Assembly: GCA_017542245.1 (NCBI GenBank)
Contig: JAFXXN010000192.1
Location: 16,255-80,254 of the forward strand
DNA from: Lachnospiraceae bacterium
GTDB taxonomy: Bacteria; Bacillota; Clostridia; Lachnospirales; Lachnospiraceae
Direction: 5' to 3'
Length of the DNA: 64,000 nucleotides
Positions 8,001-16,547 of the stretch are shown piece after piece (positions within the stretch are counted from its first letter, which is position 1; each line of letters starts with the position of its first letter). Made by a program: the position numbers and the translations under genes. The notes below the pieces were generated by a model that saw only the letters and a program-made list of their open reading frames with translations, made no database searches and was not told the origin of the DNA.

Positions 8001-10907
8001 TCAGTCCCAGATTATCGTCGTGTTACTGTACAGATAATCTTCAGCTTTGTATTCAAACATAGTATCAATGACTGATCTTTTTCCATAAACCGATTCATTG
8101 GTTGCTATCAGCTCTGAAGCACTGCTAAGTCCTAATTCCGATGCCAGTTTCTCATATTCCTTCGGAAGTTCTTCTTCGGAAATGCTCCAGTTATTTTGTG
8201 CGGCAATCGAAGCGGTAAGGGCATATTTAGCCATCATGTAATCGTACAGTTCTTTCTTCTTGACAACTATTTCTGCATCTGTATAGCCTGCCATCTTATA
8301 TGTCTGGTCTATTCCTGCTTTTTTCACATACTCGTCAATATAAGTATTAAGAATTTCCCTTGTCTCATCATCAAGGTCAGAAATATTATAATTCTTTATC
8401 GCTTCATCAAAAACAGCTGCTTTTACTTCACTCTCATCAGGAGCAGGAATGTCTTCAGGAAGATTTGCTTCTGCAGTATCATAGATTTCTTTTTCACACG
8501 CTTCCAAAGAATCATATCCTAATATTCCGACTATGAATCTCTCAGACCATTCAGGTCCGAAAGTCTTCTTAATATCCGTTACGGTTATCCTAAACACACC
8601 TGTATATCCTGCGAAAGCACCGTATCTGTCATCAAGTGTCAGCGTAAGATCCTTTGTTTGTCCAACCTTCACACCCAACAAAAGATCGTCAATACCAGCA
8701 CCGTATTCATATTGTCCGACAGTTGCGGTATTATCTTTGTATGAATAACTGTCAAGAACTATGCCACCGATAACAGCTGCGGCATCAAAAACTATACTGT
8801 CACCCATTTCTATACCGTTATCATTACCGGTGTCTTCGTAAACCGTACCCGCATACTGTGAAAGGAAATCCAATTTCGCCTGATCAAGATTTACCTCAAA
8901 TACTTCAGGTCTTGCAAAATGATCATATACCTTAAAACTGCGGTTTGAAACACTCACAGGAGAGCCTTGTAAAATATCCCAGGAATAAACATAAGCGCCA
9001 TCCTTTTGCCTGGGTTTTTCCATAAATTTCGAATAATCATATGGGTCTTCTATCCCAAGATATTCTTTAATCTTCTGTTTTACAAGTGTATTGGCTATTC
9101 CTGCAAGTCCGGAATTAACCATATCCCTGGCTCCGTTTATATCGGCACCGAGATATTCCTTAAGGATACCGTTAATGAAATTGTTCAGTTTGTCATCATT
9201 GATAGTATCAATTTTTTCGATGAGCTGTTTACCCAGTGTGGGAATATCTATATAATCCGTCTCATGAAGCTGAAACAGATCTATAGTATTGGCTTCAGAA
9301 GTATCTAAGGGCATCTCGACCGTTCCGGCAGTAAAATTATTTACGATACGGATCCTTGCAGATTCATTTTCCGACTGTTTAAGAACAATTGTTGCATCAA
9401 TGTCCGATGATGTAAAGCAATCACCGGAATAATTACCCGATACTGTCAGGCAGTACTGGCTGCCGCCTCTTAATACACTCTCAATTATAGCTCCGGGCTT
9501 AACGGTTAAATTAAAGAAAGTCTTTCCGTCTTTAAGTTCCGTTTCATTCAGTAAACTTCCAACCTTTATTCCGTTAAGTGAAAGCTCCATTCCAAATTTC
9601 TTTTTATTCTCATCTTCCTCATCAATGAGTTTCAGAAAATCCAGCTTAAGTTTTGTCTCATTGATTGAAACCTTTAAAGATCCTCCTAAGATATCCCCCT
9701 TATCATCTACATACAGCTTTATTTCCATAGAAATGGAAGCCTCATCCAGATTGCCTCCGAAAATATCCTTAATCTTATCGGTGATTCCTTTTATGGAATC
9801 CGGTAGGAACTTTTTAATGTCGATATCTTCATCTCCGGTTATGAAAGAAAGTTCTTTTTTATAAGAGTTGATAATATCCCTTGTTGCTTTTTTATCCAAT
9901 TTCCCCGTAAGGATATTTACATCTTTTTCAAGACCGTTTACAGTAATCTGGGCTTTTTTCTCAAGTTCAGCTTCTTCTACCTTATCATAGACGATATGGA
10001 TCAGTTTATCCAGTTCATCTCCGTTAAGCTTTCCCCTTATAAGAGAAAGTTTATCCTTAGCTTTCCCGATATCTATAACAGGTTCTTTATCCTTAGAAAG
10101 GCCAAGATAGCTGTCTGCCTTATTAACAATTTCCCGCAGTTTGGGATCGATTTTCTTTTCTTCATCAAGAAGACCTGAAATATCGATAGTCTGAGGCTTG
10201 TAAGAAGGGATGGAAAGATATACCTGCTCCGTATCTTTCTTATACTCTCCTCCAAGTGTGATAATGTCAACATCGTTATATGAAGGAGTAACCAGTATGC
10301 CGACAGCATTCTTCCCGTCTACATCCACTTCATAACTTATCCCAACATTATCTATCCCGGCAAATGTCTGTTCAAGGAAAAGCCTTCCGAATTCAGCTGA
10401 AATGAAGGCATTAATCTTTCCTTTTACCGCAAATGATTCAGGGAACTCTTTATCTTTATATTTTGCTGTATATTCATTAAAACTGTTTTCAGCCTTTTCA
10501 ATATTCCTGTCCATGACATATTCAAAATATTCAGTATCATTTTTTGTCATCATGGCCAGTTTATTTTTTACGTAATCTGTCTTGGTTGCATATAAAATTG
10601 CAAAACCTGCACCCAGTGCCAAAATTATTGCAACAATAGTGATTATAGCAATTTTCAGGCCCCTATGTTTTTTCTTTTTAAGAACCAGCTCTTTCTTCTC
10701 CTGTTTCTTCTCAGTATAGGCAGCTATTTCCATACTGTTTACAATACTATCCTGAGTCACCATGTTCTCAACCGGAGTATAAGTCATTTCAGCCGGAGCA
10801 GCAGTGATCTCAGCCGAAGCACCAGTGTTCTCAGCCGGAATACTTTCAACCGCGGTCTCTTCATTAACAGTATTATCATTTGTTATAACATTATTTTCCT
10901 CTTCCAT
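8001..10907 (-). CDS. Membrane-anchored protein with C-terminal FKBP/trigger-factor-like prolyl isomerase domain
   Basis: A 968-residue protein. An acidic, Pro/Ala/Glu-rich cytoplasmic tail (residues 1-65) and a lysine cluster precede one membrane segment (about 84-107). A long exported region of about 580 residues alternates beta-rich stretches and charged helices. From about residue 690 there is an FKBP-type isomerase domain (MGDSIVFDAAAVIGG, then VGQTKDLTLTLDDRYG and FRITVTDIKK), then a helical tail resembling the trigger factor C-domain (FIVGILGYDSLEACEKEI onward to the end). The topology places the isomerase outside the membrane, so it is probably an extracytoplasmic folding factor. Its promoter overlaps the stop codon of the penicillin-binding protein gene upstream, linking it to envelope biogenesis. 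The middle region is not recognised. Confidence 0.8.
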   Translation of the reverse strand: MEEENNVITNDNTVNEETAVESIPAENTGASAEITAAPAEMTYTPVENMVTQDSIVNSMEIAAYTEKKQEKKELVLKKKKHRGLKIAIITIVAIILALGAGFAILYATKTDYVKNKLAMMTKNDTEYFEYVMDRNIEKAENSFNEYTAKYKDKEFPESFAVKGKINAFISAEFGRLFLEQTFAGIDNVGISYEVDVDGKNAVGILVTPSYNDVDIITLGGEYKKDTEQVYLSIPSYKPQTIDISGLLDEEKKIDPKLREIVNKADSYLGLSKDKEPVIDIGKAKDKLSLIRGKLNGDELDKLIHIVYDKVEEAELEKKAQITVNGLEKDVNILTGKLDKKATRDIINSYKKELSFITGDEDIDIKKFLPDSIKGITDKIKDIFGGNLDEASISMEIKLYVDDKGDILGGSLKVSINETKLKLDFLKLIDEEDENKKKFGMELSLNGIKVGSLLNETELKDGKTFFNLTVKPGAIIESVLRGGSQYCLTVSGNYSGDCFTSSDIDATIVLKQSENESARIRIVNNFTAGTVEMPLDTSEANTIDLFQLHETDYIDIPTLGKQLIEKIDTINDDKLNNFINGILKEYLGADINGARDMVNSGLAGIANTLVKQKIKEYLGIEDPYDYSKFMEKPRQKDGAYVYSWDILQGSPVSVSNRSFKVYDHFARPEVFEVNLDQAKLDFLSQYAGTVYEDTGNDNGIEMGDSIVFDAAAVIGGIVLDSYSYKDNTATVGQYEYGAGIDDLLLGVKVGQTKDLTLTLDDRYGAFAGYTGVFRITVTDIKKTFGPEWSERFIVGILGYDSLEACEKEIYDTAEANLPEDIPAPDESEVKAAVFDEAIKNYNISDLDDETREILNTYIDEYVKKAGIDQTYKMAGYTDAEIVVKKKELYDYMMAKYALTASIAAQNNWSISEEELPKEYEKLASELGLSSASELIATNESVYGKRSVIDTMFEYKAEDYLYSNTTIIWD

Positions 10908-10972
10908 AGACCGTCCTTTCCGTTTAAACGGTAAACCACACCTTCTCTATCCGGATCATTAAAATCCTTACT

Positions 10973-11001
10973 ATTATACCTTTTTATTATTATTTAGTCA
11001 A
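10973..11001 (-). promoter_or_regulatory. SigA-type promoter for the FKBP-domain gene
   Basis: On the minus strand, TTGACT (11001-10996) and TATAAT (10978-10973) are separated by 17 bp. The -35 box overlaps the TGA stop of the penicillin-binding protein gene. The leader contains the perfect palindrome CCGTTTAAACGG at 10920-10931, close to the ribosome site GGAAAGGA. Confidence 0.75.
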
Positions 11002-13418
11002 TCCCCCGGAATGATACTTTCAGAAATCACCTCTGTCTTATGCATAACAGGTTTCCCTTCATGATCATATAGCGTCCAGCTCCCCTCTTTAAAATACCCA
11101 TCCGGATAGCCATCAGCTCCTACAATGACCTTATCACCATTCTCATCATAGAAAAACCGTTCTCCATCATCATCAAAATACACAGGCTTTCCTTCCCTGT
11201 CAAGTTCAGTATCATCGGAAATGTTAGGAGACAGCAGTATTTCGCTTCCATCTTCTCCAAAATAAAGTATCGTGCCATTAAAACCGGTTATATTGTCAGT
11301 ATCGGTATATATCTCAGAATCATTATCTGCAGCTTCGGTATCTCCGTTATCGGTAAGCAAACCGTTTTCATCCGTATTTCCATCAGAGCCGAGCCTGTCA
11401 TCAACATATGTTTCAAAGGATCTGTCCGGTAAACCCGTGTGGATTTTTTCCATAAAACTGTTCCAAATGTATCCCGGATAGGTATTACCCATCAGCTCTT
11501 CCATTTCACGAGGGTAATCATATCCTACCCAGATTCCCGTGGTATAATAGCATGTATAACCGACAAACCACCCATCTTTCTGTTTATTTGTGGTTCCGGT
11601 CTTCCCTGCAGAAGTCATACCTGAAAGCGCAAGTCTTCTTCCTGTACCTGAAGTCATAACTGTCTTCAGCACATCGGTCATCATCCTTGTTGCATTTTTT
11701 TCATATATACGCATCCTGTCATTTTCATTTCCGTATCCCCCGGTAACGGTATTCCCGTCAGAATCGGAAATTCTCAAAATACATGTCGGATTTCTAAATA
11801 CTCCGTCATTATAAAGAGCAGCATAGGCTCCTGTCATCTCCAAAGCGGTCACACCATATGTAAGGCCTCCTAAAGAAGCCACCGGAACATAATCCTTGTC
11901 AACTATGCTTTCAAAGCCCATACGTAAAAGATATGACAGACCAGTATCCGGAGTCAGTTCTTCAAAAAGCTTCCATGCTATAGTATTCTTGGACACCGCC
12001 ACAGCATATCTTATGTCTATCTCTCCCGAGTAAACTCCTCCTGAATTTCTGGGGCCTCCGCTAAATTTCTCATCAACCACAGTCGTATCCGGATAATATC
12101 CCCTCTCAAACATCGGTGTATATACTACCAAAGGTTTTATGGAACTTCCGGGTTGACGCGGACTCTGAAAAGCTCTGTTTAAAGTATATCCCTCATATTC
12201 GGAACTTCTGCCCCCGATAATTGCCACCACATATCCTGTATCGTTATCTATACATACTCCCGAAGCCTGAAGGCTGTAAATTCCTTCTTCATTTTTCTCG
12301 TCAAAATTACTCAATCCGTTATCTATCGACTCTTGGAGCAGGACTTGTTTCTCCGGGTTAAGCGATGTATAGATCCTATATCCTTTTGTATAAAGACTTC
12401 TCTTCAATCTGTAGTATTCTTCTTCATACAGTTCTTCATACGCAGCCCTGTCTTCTTCATCCAAAAAAGAATTCCTTATTTCAAATCCTTCACGCTTCAT
12501 CAATTCCCTTACCGCACAATAATAAGTAAAGGTTTCAGCATAATCCTGCTTTTCCGGATTATTTTTCTCCTTGATAATTATCTCTTCTTTAACGGCCTGA
12601 TCATATTCCTCCTGAGTTATAAGCCTGTTATCCCTCATTTGGAGCAGGACACTGTTTCTCCTTTTTAATGTACTTTCGAAACGCTTTATAGGATTATAAT
12701 CGGACGGACTGTTAGGTATTCCGCATAGAAAGGCAGTTTCAGATAAAGTCAGTTCTCCGACTGTCTTCCCGAAATAGCCTTTAGCCGCTGCCTGTATTCC
12801 GTAAAAACCGTTAGCAAAGTAAATATTATTTATATAAAATTCAAGTATTTCATTTTTAGTGTATTTTTTCTCAAGACCTACTGCAAGAAAGATCTCCTTA
12901 ACTTTACGATCAACAGTCTTCTCATTTGTAAGATATACCGTTCTTGCAAGCTGCTGGGTAATAGTGCTTCCGCCCTGCCTTATCTCCCCATCATTATCGA
13001 CATATGCTTTCGCTGCACGAAGTACTGCATAAAAATCAAATCCCGAATGTTCGTAGAATTTTCTGTCCTCTGTTGCAAGCATAGCATTTATACAGTTCTG
13101 TGGTATAGCATCATATGAAAGATAATATACGTCTTTTTCGCCCTTCATTACAGAAAGAACACTGCCGTCAGCCCAGTAACAGATTGAAGTCTGGGATGCC
13201 CTGAAATCCTCCGGTACAGATGACGCAGCTATAACCTCTGCCTCATTTTTCAGTTTATTGATCCGCTCTCCGTATTTACAATATAAAATAATGCCCAGAA
13301 TCAGACACACGCAAAAAAGTAAAAGAAACAGACTTAAGAAAATCTTTAAGATAATCCTTATAATCCCTCTTTTCTTTTTTTGTGAGGTATCCTTTCCAGA
13401 CATATTTTCAGGCTCCAA
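10998..13418 (-). CDS. pbpA: Class A penicillin-binding protein (PBP1A-type glycosyltransferase/transpeptidase)
   Basis: An 806-residue bifunctional cell-wall synthase. A short Lys/Arg-rich cytoplasmic start and one membrane segment (about 19-48) lead to the glycosyltransferase domain with EDRKFYEHSGFD, GGSTITQQLAR and the KVKEIFLA/GYFGK motifs. The transpeptidase domain carries the SSIK nucleophile (about residue 424), SKN (about 475) and KTG (about 606). After about residue 670 there is an unusual acidic tail of some 135 residues with repeating 'YF/YDxDG-x' units (for example YFDDDGERFFYDENGDKV and ADGYPDGYF) that recall short beta repeats of surface proteins. It polymerises lipid II and cross-links peptidoglycan. 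It lies 35 bp downstream of the thiamine pyrophosphokinase gene. The gene symbol is generic; the exact paralogue name is uncertain. Confidence 0.95.
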   Translation of the reverse strand: MEPENMSGKDTSQKKKRGIIRIILKIFLSLFLLLFCVCLILGIILYCKYGERINKLKNEAEVIAASSVPEDFRASQTSICYWADGSVLSVMKGEKDVYYLSYDAIPQNCINAMLATEDRKFYEHSGFDFYAVLRAAKAYVDNDGEIRQGGSTITQQLARTVYLTNEKTVDRKVKEIFLAVGLEKKYTKNEILEFYINNIYFANGFYGIQAAAKGYFGKTVGELTLSETAFLCGIPNSPSDYNPIKRFESTLKRRNSVLLQMRDNRLITQEEYDQAVKEEIIIKEKNNPEKQDYAETFTYYCAVRELMKREGFEIRNSFLDEEDRAAYEELYEEEYYRLKRSLYTKGYRIYTSLNPEKQVLLQESIDNGLSNFDEKNEEGIYSLQASGVCIDNDTGYVVAIIGGRSSEYEGYTLNRAFQSPRQPGSSIKPLVVYTPMFERGYYPDTTVVDEKFSGGPRNSGGVYSGEIDIRYAVAVSKNTIAWKLFEELTPDTGLSYLLRMGFESIVDKDYVPVASLGGLTYGVTALEMTGAYAALYNDGVFRNPTCILRISDSDGNTVTGGYGNENDRMRIYEKNATRMMTDVLKTVMTSGTGRRLALSGMTSAGKTGTTNKQKDGWFVGYTCYYTTGIWVGYDYPREMEELMGNTYPGYIWNSFMEKIHTGLPDRSFETYVDDRLGSDGNTDENGLLTDNGDTEAADNDSEIYTDTDNITGFNGTILYFGEDGSEILLSPNISDDTELDREGKPVYFDDDGERFFYDENGDKVIVGADGYPDGYFKEGSWTLYDHEGKPVMHKTEVISESIIPGD

Positions 13419-13453
13419 TCATTTTTTGAAAAAACTGCGGATAAAATAATACA

Positions 13454-14068
13454 CTATAATCTTGGCCAGATTATGAGCAATATTCCTTCCCTGACACTTA
13501 TCCTTGACTCTTTACCGACAAACTCATTGCTTACTCCTAAAGGAAAAGTATCGGTAAGCATATGCCCTCTGACCTCATATTTCAGGCCTTCTATATCTAC
13601 ATCCATGCTCTTATCCGAAAGTGAAAATACAGAAATAAACCCTTTTTCAAACGGCTCAAATCTGATCTCTCCGTTTTTTATAACCGTCAAAATACTCTTA
13701 TCGTTATACAGGTAACCACTGTAACCTTCTTTTGCAAGATTTGCAAGCAACTGTATATTGGCTACGGAATGCTCAATTCTCCCACCGAGTCCGCAGTAGA
13801 TATGAAATTCCCTGTATCCTCTTTTTATTCCCTGTTGCACCGCTTCCCAGGTATCTGTCACATCCTTTTCAGGTTTTAATGAAATAACATTCGGATGATT
13901 GGGAACATATTTCAGGGTATCAAAATCCCCTACGACCATGTCAGGTACTATTCCTTCTTTTTCTAAATATTTTAATCCGGCATCGGCTGCTATTATATAA
14001 TCATTTTCATTCTTTACAAAATCCAAAAGGCTGCTCTCACCCGCTGCCACTATAATACATTTCCCCAT
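13454..14068 (-). CDS. thiN: Thiamine pyrophosphokinase
   Basis: A 204-residue protein matching thiamine diphosphokinase. It has an N-terminal CIIVAAGE strand, IIAADAGLKYL, the metal/ATP motif PDMVVGDFDTL, the KDVTDTWEAVQQG helix, and CGLGGRIEHSVANIQLL, in family order. The C-terminal beta domain ends in GILLIIWPRL. The enzyme converts thiamine to thiamine diphosphate, the cofactor used by the phosphoketolase and indolepyruvate oxidoreductase encoded elsewhere in this window. ATG 14068 has GAAGGA 7 bases upstream. It precedes the penicillin-binding protein gene by 35 bp and may share its transcript. Confidence 0.93.
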   Translation of the reverse strand: MGKCIIVAAGESSLLDFVKNENDYIIAADAGLKYLEKEGIVPDMVVGDFDTLKYVPNHPNVISLKPEKDVTDTWEAVQQGIKRGYREFHIYCGLGGRIEHSVANIQLLANLAKEGYSGYLYNDKSILTVIKNGEIRFEPFEKGFISVFSLSDKSMDVDIEGLKYEVRGHMLTDTFPLGVSNEFVGKESRISVREGILLIIWPRL

Positions 14069-14103
14069 TGTTAAATCCTTCAGATATGATGTGGTCCGCT
14101 CAC

Positions 14104-14139
14104 AAAAACACTACCCCGACAGCACCTGCCATCGGGGTA
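14104..14139 (-). terminator. Rho-independent terminator after the DUF1858 gene
   Basis: TACCCCGA (14112-14119) pairs with TCGGGGTA (14132-14139). On the minus strand the stem is followed by GTGTTTTTGTG. It lies about 47 bp past the DUF1858 stop and separates that gene from thiN. Confidence 0.8.
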
Positions 14140-14185
14140 AGCTCCATAAATCTTAAAGAGTTCTTATGCTTATGCTCATTTTACC

Positions 14186-14389
14186 TCAAGCCTTATTCTT
14201 CTCAATAAAGCTATTAATTTCAGCAACAAGCTCATCTGCATCAAGACCATGAACGAGAGCTGCATCACCAATGGACTCTGCCTGAGAAGCGGGACATCCT
14301 AAACAATGCATTCCTGCACTCATCAGAACAGGTGCAACATCGGGAACTTCCCTTAAAAGCTCACCAATAGTAATATCCTTTGTTATCAT
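14186..14389 (-). CDS. DUF1858 / hybrid-cluster-associated redox disulfide protein
   Basis: A 67-residue protein with the DUF1858 pattern: [21 protein letters not shown], then an [11 protein letters not shown] motif holding a CxxC cysteine pair at the start of a helix, and a C-terminal [13 protein letters not shown] helix. The family (also described as hybrid-cluster-associated disulfide redox domain) is thought to take part in redox or iron-sulfur chemistry in anaerobes; its substrate is not established. It has its own promoter (14454-14482) and terminator (14104-14139), so it is a one-gene unit. Confidence 0.88.
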   Translation of the reverse strand: MITKDITIGELLREVPDVAPVLMSAGMHCLGCPASQAESIGDAALVHGLDADELVAEINSFIEKNKA

Positions 14390-14435
14390 AATACCTACCT
14401 GCTTTCTTTAATAAATAATCATCTGCCGTACCTTT

Positions 14436-14482
14436 AGGCCGGCCTCAAGAGGTATAATACATGAATCATAACTCAATGTCAA
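14436..14482 (-). promoter_or_regulatory. Promoter of the DUF1858 gene with a palindrome at the start of transcription
   Basis: TTGACA (14482-14477) and TATTAT (14459-14454) are 17 bp apart on the minus strand. The 10-bp perfect palindrome AGGCCGGCCT (14436-14445) lies just after the -10 box, where a repressor would block initiation. Promoter call is solid; operator role is inferred. Confidence 0.65.
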
Positions 14483-14508
14483 TGTATTAAAATGATTTCA
14501 TAAAAGTT

Positions 14509-15276
14509 TTATTTTTTCTTCTTTGCCGGTTTTGTGTTCTTTTTTCCTTCCGGTTTATCATTTTTATTTTCAGGTTGGGATTTAGGCTCAGTAACATTCG
14601 GCTCTGCAACTTTATCAGACTTGTCGTCTTTATCTGTTTCTTTTTGTGCCTCTTCTTCGGGTTTCTTTCCTGCCCCTTCCTCTTTGGCTTTCTTTCCTGC
14701 TTCTTCCTCTTTGGCTTTCTTTCCTGCTTCTTCCTCTTCGGCTTTCTTTCTTGCTTCTTCCTCTTCAGCCTTTCTTCTTTCCTCTTCCTCTTTACGGCGT
14801 CTTTCAGCCTCTTCGGCCTCATAAACTGCCTTAAGTCCATTTTTAATATTGCTCAGATCGTTTTCGCTCATCAGCTTGTCATGATTCACGATCACTATCA
14901 GTCTTCCGTGATGACTGCAAGCACCCGCTACATATGCTGTTTTTCCTGAATTCACAATTATAGGAATCTTTTGCAGGTCTCCGTCATCAATATTATCTAT
15001 CTCTACAGTTTTATCTACTCTGTACCCAAATGTTCCGTGCCCTGTTTTCAGATATATGATCTGGCTAAGCCTGGGTTCCTCGCTTTTGTCGATATTCAGT
15101 AAAGTTCTCAGGCGTATCAACGGGACCCATTCACCCCTGAATTTAATAATACCTTCACAAAAATTCGGAGCACCCTCAAGTATCATCTCCGCTTTACCGT
15201 TCTCAATACTGCGTACAAGCAGGCTGTCCAGTCCGAAAAACTGGCCGTCTATTTCACAAATGACCTGTTTATTCAT
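14509..15276 (-). CDS. CheW-like domain protein with long charged coiled-coil/lysine-rich tail
   Basis: A 255-residue protein. Residues 1-140 form a CheW-type SH3-like domain: VICEIDGQFFGLDSLLVRSIE, GIIKFRGEWVPLIRLRTLL and FGYRVDKTVEI are the usual CheW strands around the receptor-binding groove. From about residue 150 the protein becomes an uninterrupted Glu/Lys/Ala helix with repeated 'EEEARKKA / EEEAGKKA' units, then a Lys/Pro/Asn-rich disordered end finishing in four lysines. Normal CheW stops at about 150 residues, so the tail is extra. Start chosen at ATG 15276, with GGAG 8 bases upstream. It may couple a chemoreceptor array to another partner or to nucleic acid/acidic surfaces; that is inference. 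It follows prfB by 50 bp. Confidence 0.82.
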   Translation of the reverse strand: MNKQVICEIDGQFFGLDSLLVRSIENGKAEMILEGAPNFCEGIIKFRGEWVPLIRLRTLLNIDKSEEPRLSQIIYLKTGHGTFGYRVDKTVEIDNIDDGDLQKIPIIVNSGKTAYVAGACSHHGRLIVIVNHDKLMSENDLSNIKNGLKAVYEAEEAERRRKEEEERRKAEEEEARKKAEEEEAGKKAKEEEAGKKAKEEGAGKKPEEEAQKETDKDDKSDKVAEPNVTEPKSQPENKNDKPEGKKNTKPAKKKK

Positions 15277-15326
15277 GATAATCTCCATTTCTCCGCTGCA
15301 AATTACGGTACAAACAGTGATATTCT

Positions 15327-16466
15327 TTATTCTGTCAGGTCTCCGCCCTTATAAGGAGGACACCCCTGTTTAAGCCATTTAAGATATCCGTTAATAAAGA
15401 GATCTATACTGCCGTTTAAGACCGAATCAGCATTTGCAGTACTGACACCTGTACGAAGATCTTTTATCATCTTATAGGGCTGCAGGAAATATGACCTGAT
15501 CTGACTTCCGAAGTTATTATCCTTTACTTCGCCACGGATATCCGCAGTCTTGTCAAGGTTTTCCTGCTGTTTCAAGATCAGAAGTTTTGACTTTAATATC
15601 TGCATAGCCTTATCTTTATTCTGATACTGAGACCGCTCATTCTGGCAGGATACAACTATACCTGTGGGGAAATGGGTGATACGGATGGCTGATGATGTCT
15701 TGTTGACCTTCTGTCCACCGGCACCCGATGAACGGAATATATCTATACGGATATCATCATCCGGAATTTCAATGTCAAGATCTTCTTCTATATCAGGCAT
15801 AACATCACACGAAACAAACGAAGTCTGTCTTTTTGCCTGCGCATTGAAAGGAGATATACGTACAAGTCTGTGTACTCCATGTTCGGACTTTAAATGTCCG
15901 TATGCATTTATGCCGTTAATCTGAAGTGTAACCGATTTATAGCCTGCTTCATCACCCTCAAGAAAATCAAGAAGTTCCAGTGAATATCCCTTTGCCTGAG
16001 CCCACATGGAATACATACGATAAAGCATACTGCACCAGTCACAGGCTTCTGTTCCGCCCGCTCCCGCATGAAGGGTAACGATTGCATTACACTTATCAAA
16101 TTCTCCGTCAAGAAGAGTTGCAAGCCTTACTTCTTCAAAATCTTCGGTAAATTTATCAAATTCAGCCTGAACCTCACCGACCATGGATTCATCATTTTCC
16201 TCATTAACCATCTCGATAAGATCATACAGATCATGATAATGAGCCTCAAGATCTTTATACTCCTGAACCGTATCCTTCAGGTTCTTAAGTTCTTTCATGT
16301 AGTTCTGTGCTTTTGCTGCATCATTCCAGAAGCCCTCTTCTTCCATGATGCCTTCAATTTCTTCTATCCTATAGCCTTTCTTTTCAAGATCGAGTGAATC
16401 CCCGACCTCTTTTAAAGGAGACGCATATTGATTCAATTCATATTTTATCTGGTCAAGAGCTACCAT
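15327..16466 (-). CDS. prfB: Peptide chain release factor 2, without programmed frameshift
   Basis: A 379-residue RF2. It has the SPF tripeptide anticodon (RISPFNAQAKRQTSF) that reads UGA and the GGQ hydrolysis motif in RSSGAGGQKVNKTSSA. The N-terminal helical domain (LEKKGYRIEEIEGIMEEEGFWND) aligns with the region that in many bacteria follows an in-frame UGA needing +1 frameshifting. Here the reading is continuous through CTC GAT CTT GAA, so the autoregulatory frameshift is absent. It lies 81 bp downstream of secA, the classic secA-prfB order in Firmicutes. The protein frees completed peptides at UAA and UGA codons. Confidence 0.96.
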   Translation of the reverse strand: MVALDQIKYELNQYASPLKEVGDSLDLEKKGYRIEEIEGIMEEEGFWNDAAKAQNYMKELKNLKDTVQEYKDLEAHYHDLYDLIEMVNEENDESMVGEVQAEFDKFTEDFEEVRLATLLDGEFDKCNAIVTLHAGAGGTEACDWCSMLYRMYSMWAQAKGYSLELLDFLEGDEAGYKSVTLQINGINAYGHLKSEHGVHRLVRISPFNAQAKRQTSFVSCDVMPDIEEDLDIEIPDDDIRIDIFRSSGAGGQKVNKTSSAIRITHFPTGIVVSCQNERSQYQNKDKAMQILKSKLLILKQQENLDKTADIRGEVKDNNFGSQIRSYFLQPYKMIKDLRTGVSTANADSVLNGSIDLFINGYLKWLKQGCPPYKGGDLTE

Positions 16467-16547
16467 TTTTTCTCTCCTCTTTATATCCGATACTACAAAT
16501 ACATTCTTTAAGCAACTTTACATACCCTGAAAAAGAAGGTTTTCCTG

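Noticed and set aside
14640-14834. Repetitive C/T-rich stretch that could be taken for a repeat array or CRISPR remnant, with open frames on the other strand
   Set aside because: It is the coding sequence for the Glu/Lys/Ala tail of the CheW-like protein; there are no spacers, and the opposite-strand frames are mirror shadows of the low-complexity codons.
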